Made by a program: the position numbers and the translations under genes
The notes under the pieces: generated by a model
What the model saw: only the letters and a program-made list of their open reading frames with translations
What the model was told of the DNA's origin: nothing
Database searches by the model: none
Source of the DNA: Belnapia rosea
GTDB lineage: Bacteria > Pseudomonadota > Alphaproteobacteria > Acetobacterales > Acetobacteraceae
Assembly (NCBI RefSeq): GCF_900101615.1
Contig: NZ_FMZX01000021.1
Location: 34,336-75,670 of the forward strand
DNA length: 41,335 bases
Reading direction: 5' to 3'
In this document: positions 36,038 through 41,335 of the stretch, one piece after another
How the letters are laid out: the number at the start of each line of letters is the position of its first letter
How positions within the stretch are numbered: the stretch's first letter is position 1

Positions 36038-36378
36038 ACCCACCGACGCTGGTCGAAGTTGAAGGATTGGCTCAGGGATTGACCGAGATATAACCAGTCA
36101 GTCTCGGTCTTTGCCGCACTCCGGGGGCGGGCAGGGCGTCCTCGCTCCCCCCGCCGCCGCCCGCGAACGGCTTCGTCCACGATAGCCCTGCTATCTGGCG
36201 GCAGCAGGCCTACTGGCCGCCCCCATCTAACACGCGATCCTCCGCCTTCTCGCGTGTTCCAAATGGGTGCCTGATTCTCGGCAGGGCCGGCCCAAGTCGC
36301 TGAAGAAGGCCAACTTTCCAAAATTAGGGCAAGCCCTGCCTCCCTTGTGGTAAGCGGGACTTATCACAAGTCATTTGA
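36038..36378. other. Gene-free stretch with two hairpins
   Basis: No gene is supported. Two stems stand out: gaccgaga/tctcggtc at 36081-36109 (8 base pairs, 13-base loop, then a short T run) and cttgtggtaag/cttatcacaag at 36344-36370 (11 base pairs with one G-T pair, 5-base loop). A smaller GC stem follows near 36386-36402. Confidence 0.5.
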
Positions 36379-36414
36379 CCACTCTGCCCGTCAGGCGGGG
36401 CATTCGGAGGCCCG

Positions 36415-36897
36415 CCGGTAAATGCCGGCATTCCCATCCTGACCAACCTGAAGCATGAGAAGTACGCCGCCGCTCGTGCCCGTGGCGCCACTGGCGCCGA
36501 GGCGGTGTGTGCCGCCGGCTACGCGGCGAAGAACGCCTCGAACACCGCTTACACGATCGGGTATCGCTCCGGCGTCAAAGCATGCATCGCCGAACTGAAG
36601 GTCAACATCGAAGCCAAGGTCAATGCCGAGGTCGCGGCTGCCGCCGCCGCCGCCGCGGAGATCGTGCAGCCCGTGGTCGCCACCTGAGATTGGGTTCTCA
36701 GCGAAATGATCGAGGCTGTGGCCGACGCCAAGGTGGCTAAGAACTACACCGCGCGCATCCGCGCGGCCGAGTTGATCGGCGAGGAGATCGGCATGTTCGT
36801 CGAGCGGACCACGGAAGTCCGCTCCCCGCTCGATGACCTGACGGCGAAGCAGACGCTCGCACTGCTGCGCACCAATGAGGCGGTTGAGGCAGGGTGA
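36415..36897 (+). pseudogene. Phage terminase small-subunit remnant with internal TGA
   Basis: The plus-strand frame reads ILTNLKHEKYAAARARGATG, AEAVCAAGYAAKN and an alanine run, then hits TGA at 36687, and resumes in the same frame with DWVLSEMIEAVADAKVAKN, IRAAELIGEEIGMFVERTTE and SPLDDLTAKQTLALL. This order (LTNxKHExFA, CAAGY, DWVLxxL, AAELIGxxIGMF) is that of terminase small subunits, which recognise phage DNA for packaging. No in-frame ATG precedes it, and its final stop TGA is the first three bases of the IS3 element, so the 3' end may be cut. It is a lone phage gene with no large subunit nearby. Confidence 0.7.
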
Positions 36898-38118
36898 ACC
36901 GCCCCGGCTTCCCTGGAGGCTTCAACTCTTGAGAGGATGGAGCCATGAGGACGAAGAAGACGGTGGCGAGCTACTCGCCGGAGGTGCGGGAGCGGGCGGT
37001 CCGGCTGGTGCTGGACGGCGCTGGGGAGCACCCGACGCAGTGGGCTGCGATCAGCTCGGTCGCGGCGAAGATCGGCTGTACGACGGAGACGCTCCGGGAT
37101 TGGGTGCGCCAAGCCGAGCGTGACGCGGGGCAGCGGCCGGGACCGATGAGCGCCGAGCGGGAACGGATCAGGGCTTTGGAGCGGGAGAACCGCGAGCTGC
37201 GCCAGGCCAATGAAATCCTACGGAAGGCGTCGGCGTATTTCGCGCAGGCGGAGCTCGACCGCCGGTCCAAGACGTGATCGCGTTCATCGACGATCACTGG
37301 GGTGAGTACGGGGTCGAGCCGATCTGCGAGGTGCTGCCGATCGCCCCGTCCACCGACCACGCGCGCGTCGCGGAGCGACATTGTCCAGAGCGGGCAAGCC
37401 CCCGACGTCGCCGCGATGAGGTCCTCCGCGCAGAGATCCGTCGCGTACATGAGGCGAACTTCGGGGTCTACGACGCCCGGAAGGTCTGGCGTCAGCTCGG
37501 CCGCGAGGGGGTGGCGGTCGCCCGCTGCACGGTGGAGCGGCTGATGCGGACCATGGGCCTAGGTGGCGTCGTGCGTGGGGAGGAGACGCGGGCCACGGTC
37601 TGGAACCCCGCGACGCCGTGCCCGACCGACCGGGTGAACCGCCAGTTCAGGGCACCGGCGCCGAATGTGTTGTGGGTCTCGGATTTCACCTACGTCGCGA
37701 CGTGGCAGGGCTTCGTCTACGCCGCTTTCATCATCGACGTCTTCGCGCGTCGTATCGTCGGCTGGCGGGTGTCGCGCACGGCGCAAACAGGCTTCGTCCT
37801 TGATGCTCTGGAGCAGGCCCTGCACGACCGACGTCCGGCGAAGGGCAGGCTGACATGCCTTAGCGACAAGGGGTCGCAGTACGTCAGCATTCGCTACACG
37901 GAGCGCCTCCTCGTGGCCGGGATCGAGCCGTCGGTCGGGAGCGTCGGCGACTCCTATGACAACGCCCTCGCCGAGAGTGTCATCGGGTTGTTCAAGACGG
38001 AGGTAATCCGCCGTCGCGGACCTTGGCGCTCCCTCGAAGTTGTGGAGTTCGCCACCCTCGAGTGGGTTGCCTGGTTCAACGCCCAACGCCTCCTCGAGCC
38101 GATCGGGAACGTCCCTCC
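36895..38118 (+). mobile_element. IS3-family element, 3' end lost
   Basis: The left end begins with tgaaccgccccggcttccc, followed by orfA and orfB. The right end is missing: at 38119 the sequence changes into the inverted repeat of an IS256-family element, which cuts off the last 20 or so codons of orfB and the right inverted repeat. The element is therefore immobile unless helped in trans. Confidence 0.8.
36945..37277 (+). CDS. IS3-family transposase OrfA
   Basis: A 110-residue DNA-binding subunit: [16 protein letters not shown], the helix-turn-helix with [18 protein letters not shown], and a leucine-zipper-like [20 protein letters not shown] ending in [17 protein letters not shown]. This is the normal length and form of OrfA. 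The stop overlaps the orfB start, and a programmed frameshift to make OrfAB is expected in the family. An ATG with gaggatgg upstream supports the start. Confidence 0.92.
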   Translation: MRTKKTVASYSPEVRERAVRLVLDGAGEHPTQWAAISSVAAKIGCTTETLRDWVRQAERDAGQRPGPMSAERERIRALERENRELRQANEILRKASAYFAQAELDRRSKT

Positions 38119-38161
38119 GGGAGTGTCAGGAATTCTGTGTAGGGCCGCGATGATCAGGTGA
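37274..38161 (+). pseudogene. IS3-family transposase OrfB, C-terminus replaced by IS256 DNA
   Basis: The catalytic DDE residues are present: DFTYV, LSDKGSQY and YDNALAESVIG. The protein follows the IS3 consensus up to RLLEPIGNVPP and then reads into the neighbouring element (GVSGILCRAAMIR) before stopping. The usual end, with an EARYYA motif, is gone. Overlap with orfA is in the string gtga. Loss of the tail and of the right inverted repeat makes function unlikely. Confidence 0.85.
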
Positions 38162-39431
38162 TGGCAAAGCGGTCCTCGAAGAGGATGGCGAACTGAGCCT
38201 TGGCTGCGGTCCACTCCCTCTGCGGCATCTTCCATTCCTTGGTGGTGAGCCACAAGACCAGGAACAGCAGCTTCAGCACGGCCTCGTCGGTTGGGAAGTG
38301 GCCCCGGGCGCGAACGGCGCGCCGTAGCTTGGCATGCAGGGCTTCGATGGAATTCGTGGTGTAGATGATCCGGCGCACATCGGCAGGAAAGGCATAGAAC
38401 GGGATCACCTCCGCCCAGTGCCGGCGCCAGGTCTGACCGATGACGGGGTATTTGCGGCCCCATTGGCCCTCATCGAACGCCTCGAGGGTAGCCTGGCCGG
38501 CGTCGGCGTTGCGCGCCCGGTAGACCTCTCGCAGAGCCGCGGCGACAGCGCGGCGGTCCTTGTAGGAGACATAGTCCAGCGAGGTGCGCAGCAGGTGAAC
38601 AATGCAGGCCTGCACCTGGGTTCGCGGGAAGACGGCGGCGATCGCCTCCGGAAAGTCCTTCAACCCGTCGACGACGGCGATAAGGATATCTTCGATGCCG
38701 CGGTCCCTGAGCTCGTTCATGACGCGCAGCCAGAACTTGGCGCCCTCGGTCTGCTCGATCCAGAGCCCCAGCACCTCCTTGGTGCCGTCCGGGCGGACGC
38801 CAAGGGCGACATAGACGGCCTTGTTTCGAACGGTGCCCTCGTCGCGGACCTTGACCCGAAGGGCGTCGAGGAAGACCAGCGGGTACAATGCCTCGAGCGG
38901 TCGGTCCTGCCATTCGGCGACCTCGTCGAGGACGGCGTCGGTGACCGCGCTGACCAGGTCGGGCGAGACCTCGATGCCGTACAGCTCGCGCAGGTGCCCC
39001 TGGATCTCGCGGGTGCTCATGCCGCGCGCGTACATCGACACGATCTTGTCGTCGAAGCCGGGAAAGCGGCGCTGATACTTGGCAATCAGCTGCGGGTCGA
39101 AGGTCGAGAGCCGGTCCCTTGGCACCTGCAGGTCCAGCCGGCCGGTGCCGGTCAGCACCGTCTTGCTGCCGTAGCCGTTGCGGCTGTTGGCCCGGCCATC
39201 CGGCTCGCCACCCTCGAGGTGGTGGTCCAACTCGGCGTTCAGGGTTCGTTCGGCGAGCGCCTTCTTGAGCCCGTCCAGCAGCCCGCCGTCGGCCAGGGCG
39301 GCCCGGGCGTCAGACCCGGCCAGCAGCTGGTCCAGCAACTCATCCGGGATGTGGGGTTGTTTGCGTCTCGGCATGCGATGGCTCCCTCAGCAGCATCGTA
39401 CGGCCCGAAACACGGAAATTCCGACACTCCC
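38119..39431 (-). mobile_element. Complete IS256-family insertion sequence
   Basis: 1313 bases with imperfect terminal inverted repeats: gggagtgtcaggaattctgt at the left and, read inward from the right, gggagtgtcggaatttccgt. The flanks are gtccctcc on the left and gtgcgtga on the right, so there is no target duplication. The left flank is IS3 orfB and the right flank is the tail of an unrelated transposase. Confidence 0.85.
38154..39374 (-). CDS. IS256-family transposase (Mutator-like)
   Basis: A 406-residue, full-length transposase. It shows NSRNGYGSKTVLTGTGRLDL, RGMSTREIQGHLRELYGIEV, the first acidic residue in VFLDALRVKVRDEG, the second in IAVVDGLKDFPEAI, the C-x-H pair in ACIVHLLRTSLDYV and the third acidic residue in YTTNSIEALHAKLRR. 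All parts expected of IS256 are intact, so it could be active. It starts at ATG, 57 bases inside the right terminal repeat. Confidence 0.95.
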   Translation of the reverse strand: MPRRKQPHIPDELLDQLLAGSDARAALADGGLLDGLKKALAERTLNAELDHHLEGGEPDGRANSRNGYGSKTVLTGTGRLDLQVPRDRLSTFDPQLIAKYQRRFPGFDDKIVSMYARGMSTREIQGHLRELYGIEVSPDLVSAVTDAVLDEVAEWQDRPLEALYPLVFLDALRVKVRDEGTVRNKAVYVALGVRPDGTKEVLGLWIEQTEGAKFWLRVMNELRDRGIEDILIAVVDGLKDFPEAIAAVFPRTQVQACIVHLLRTSLDYVSYKDRRAVAAALREVYRARNADAGQATLEAFDEGQWGRKYPVIGQTWRRHWAEVIPFYAFPADVRRIIYTTNSIEALHAKLRRAVRARGHFPTDEAVLKLLFLVLWLTTKEWKMPQREWTAAKAQFAILFEDRFAIT

Positions 39432-39749
39432 GTGCGTGATCACCTCGGCGTCGAGACCCAGCGTCAGTGGTCGGACAAGGCGATCGCTCGCACCACGCCC
39501 TGCCTGCTCGGCCTGTTCTCCATCGTGACCCTGCTTGCCACCCGCCTCAGCTGCCACGCCAATCTGCAGGTCTCAGCGGCCGCTTGGTACCGCAAGCAGC
39601 GGCCCACCTTCGCTGACACGCTCGCCGCAGTCCGGCAGCAGCTCTGGCGCGAGCAGGGTTTTCTGACCTCCCGGCACGCCTCTAAGCCGGCAAAACTCCG
39701 ACCCGCTCTCCGCGACGGCATTGTCCACGCGCTCTGCTATGCGGCGTGA
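39432..39749 (+). pseudogene. C-terminal tail of an IS701-like DDE transposase
   Basis: The frame enters directly from the IS256 end and reads RDHLGVETQRQWSDKAIART, then PCLLGLFSIVTLLATRL, AAWYRKQRPTFADTLAAVRQ and a TGA stop. This is the end of a DDE transposase of the IS701/IS4 type; the first three quarters are absent. The assignment to IS701 is by resemblance and could be another IS4-superfamily group. Confidence 0.65.
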
Positions 39750-40282
39750 ATGGCCAAACTCGAGGTAAGGCGTTCGTTGAATTGCGCGAGCATCGTCGCG
39801 CCACGGCGGAGCGGATCGATGGCCTGGAGCGACAGATCGTCGCGCACGCCCGGCACGACGACACGGCTCGGCGCCTGGCCACGATCCCTGGCATCGGGCC
39901 GATCACCGCCTCGCTGACCGCGGCTACGGTCGGGGACGGCATCGGGGACTTCAAGAGCGCACGGCATTTCGCGGCCTGGCTGGGGCTGGTGCCGCGCCAG
40001 CACTCGAGCGGTGGCAGAACCCGCCTTGGCCGGATCACAAAAACCGGTAACCGGGCGATCCGGACGTTGCTGGTGCTCGGCGCCACCTCAATGGTGTACC
40101 GCGCCGGGCAGTGGAACAGCGCCGCGGGGGCGTGGGTGCGAGGGCTGCTGGAGCGGCGTCCTGTTCGGCACGTGACGGTGGCCCTGGCCAACAAGATGGC
40201 ACGCATCGCCTGGGCGGTGATGGCGCGCAACGAGGTCTACCGCGCGAAGGGCGGCGTCGCGCCGGCTGCGGCAACGGCGTGA
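39746..40282 (+). pseudogene. C-terminal part of an IS110-family transposase
   Basis: 178 codons with the IS116/IS110/IS902 C-terminal domain: RRLATIPGIGPITASLTAAT, FKSARHFAAWLGLVPRQHSS, TRLGRITKTGNRAIRTLLVL. The N-terminal DEDD catalytic half is missing, and the GTG start overlaps the stop of the previous fragment, so the first 15 or so residues are junction sequence. IS110 elements need the DEDD half, so the fragment is inactive. Confidence 0.88.
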
Positions 40283-40920
40283 CGCGCGGGCGCGCATGGT
40301 AGGCCGCGGGCGCAAGCCCGCGCGATCCGGCGGCAAGCGCTGAACGGCGTGATGGGAAGGACTGCAGGTCGAGCAGTTTCAGGCAAAGGCCGATCAGAGT
40401 CGTGTGCCTCGAGCACGCCAAACAGCTTGGCGCCTGACACGCATGCGCACACCCATAATGGCCAGCGGCAGGTGCCGCGCAGTAGGCCGGACATAAGGGC
40501 GCGGCTGACCGGACTTCCCACGCACGCCAGCTACCGCTTGACGCAGGGCCGAGTTCCAAGTGAACGCGCGCCGGACGGGGGGCCTGCAAAGCAGCACTCC
40601 GGATCGCGGCCGACAGGCTGGGGCTGCGCGTTCCGCCGGACATCTTCGCGCGCTCCTCCGCCGTGGCGGCGGACGTTCACGCACGCCCATGCTGAGCGGG
40701 GACGATGCCAGGAGAAGTCTCGCTCAAGTCCAAGCGCGCCAGAAGGCAGGATGCACATCGGATGCGCGCAGCAATAGACGGTCGCCGGTCGTGACGTCGT
40801 CACTCCCGCTTCCGGGCAACGGTGTCGTCGGGGGGTGAGGAGGGAGATAAGCGTTGCACCCCCCAGGCCGTCCACATAAGACTCTGAGGCGCCGGTCCCG
40901 TCACCCCAGACCGCAGCCAT
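40283..40920. other. Gene-free stretch after the IS110 fragment
   Basis: I see no credible gene here. The first 60 bases (gcgggcgcgc, ccgcgggcgcaagcccgcgc) form a strong GC hairpin and may belong to the IS110 end. The rest is GC-rich, with open frames of poor protein quality on both strands. Confidence 0.5.
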
Positions 40921-41175
40921 CGGGTGCCGGTGCTGCGCCTCGACGACCGCAGCGCGACCGGCGGTGGCGCCCTCACCACCGGTATGGACCAGGGCATCCA
41001 CCCCACACGGCTCAAGCGCCTCGGCCGCCACCGCAGCTACGCTGTGCTCGACGAATACCTGAAGCACGGTGACGCCTTCGAGGAGCACCCCCCCCTTCGC
41101 CGAGGTGCTGTGATCCCGCCAGGCTGGGGCACCGTCATGCCCGTGGTCATGTTACTAGGGGCGGCCAAGCCCTAG
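40921..41175 (+). pseudogene. Possible C-terminal scrap of a tyrosine recombinase
   Basis: The plus strand reads LRLDDRSATGGGALTTGMD, then IHPTRLKRLGRHRSYAVLDE and YLKHGDAFEEHP. The block GRHRSYAVLDEYLxxGDxFExHP resembles the end of plasmid- and phage-type integrases in this group of bacteria. The frame then runs into unrelated codons. No arginine-histidine-arginine box is left, so this is a scrap and the assignment is tentative. Confidence 0.45.
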
Positions 41176-41215
41176 CGGCGCCGCTAAACATACTCATTCA
41201 TTCGACTGCGATACG

Positions 41216-41335
41216 CTATGCCACTTGTCCGAGCGTTGCACTCGCCTGCATGGCGATGCCGCCATCCGGGCCCACCGCCCAGACCTCGGCGCCCTCGGCG
41301 GTCGGCCGGCCGATCACGGTGAAGGGCGCGGTGTC
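41216..41335 (-). CDS. 3' end of an unknown gene (cut by window edge)
   Basis: Reading inward from the right edge on the minus strand, 39 codons (DTAPFTVIGRPTAEGAEVWA, then VGPDGGIAMQASATLGQVA) end at TAG. Codon use is normal for the window and there are no stops, so this is probably a real gene. I do not recognise the family from this piece. Confidence 0.5.
   Translation of the reverse strand, partial: DTAPFTVIGRPTAEGAEVWAVGPDGGIAMQASATLGQVA

Noticed and set aside
36505-36687. TGA at 36687 as a selenocysteine or readthrough codon
   Set aside because: No SECIS-like stem is obvious after it, and the gene lacks a start, so decay is the simpler explanation.
40531-41088. A 185-codon minus-strand frame near the right end
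   Set aside because: It is antisense to the integrase-like scrap, has no recognisable domain and no good start.

Overview
The window is a high-GC plasmid segment. It most likely comes from an alphaproteobacterium of the Acetobacteraceae/Rhodospirillales type (Roseomonas-like), inferred from base composition, the RepA family and the insertion-sequence remnants; the genus is not proven. A RepA initiator with iteron-like repeats and a ParA/ribbon-helix-helix partition pair show that the replicon is a plasmid. Nearly all of the left 31 kb is anti-phage defence DNA on the minus strand.

Region 1 (1-13010) is a type 2 BREX (Pgl) operon, transcribed right to left: pglW (tandem kinase with a NERD domain), a higB-higA toxin-antitoxin pair, pglX (adenine methyltransferase), pglY (large ATPase) and the first 183 codons of pglZ (alkaline-phosphatase superfamily), which is cut by the window edge. 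Most junctions overlap by 3-4 bases. brxD and brxHI, if present, lie outside the window. The centre of pglX is visibly AT-richer than the rest of the gene.

Region 2 (13080-15842) is a UvrD/HelD-like superfamily 1 helicase with a C-terminal zinc ribbon. It sits between the two defence operons.

Region 3 (16196-31109) is the most interesting part: a four-gene, same-strand cluster. In transcription order it encodes a dynamin-like GTPase, a SNF2/RapA-type ATPase, a 1417-residue protein with a sigma-70 region 4-like helix-turn-helix, and a 1749-residue DEAD/DEAH helicase with a DUF1998-like C-terminus (similar in layout to DruE of Druantia, or to a fusion of DISARM DrmA and DrmB). I know of no named system with this combination, so it is the best candidate here for an undescribed defence system.

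Region 4 (about 31.2-36.0 kb) is the plasmid backbone: transposase relics, the repA origin region with iterons and dyads, the parA-RHH pair with palindromic centromere-like repeats (one group inside the 3' end of parA), and a RecD-like helicase pseudogene.

Region 5 (36.0-41.3 kb) is a graveyard of mobile elements: a terminase small-subunit remnant with an internal stop, an IS3-family element truncated by a complete IS256-family element, tails of an IS701-like and an IS110 transposase, an integrase-like scrap and the 3' end of one unknown gene at the right edge. The layout suggests a defence cargo carried on a plasmid next to a mobile-element hot spot.
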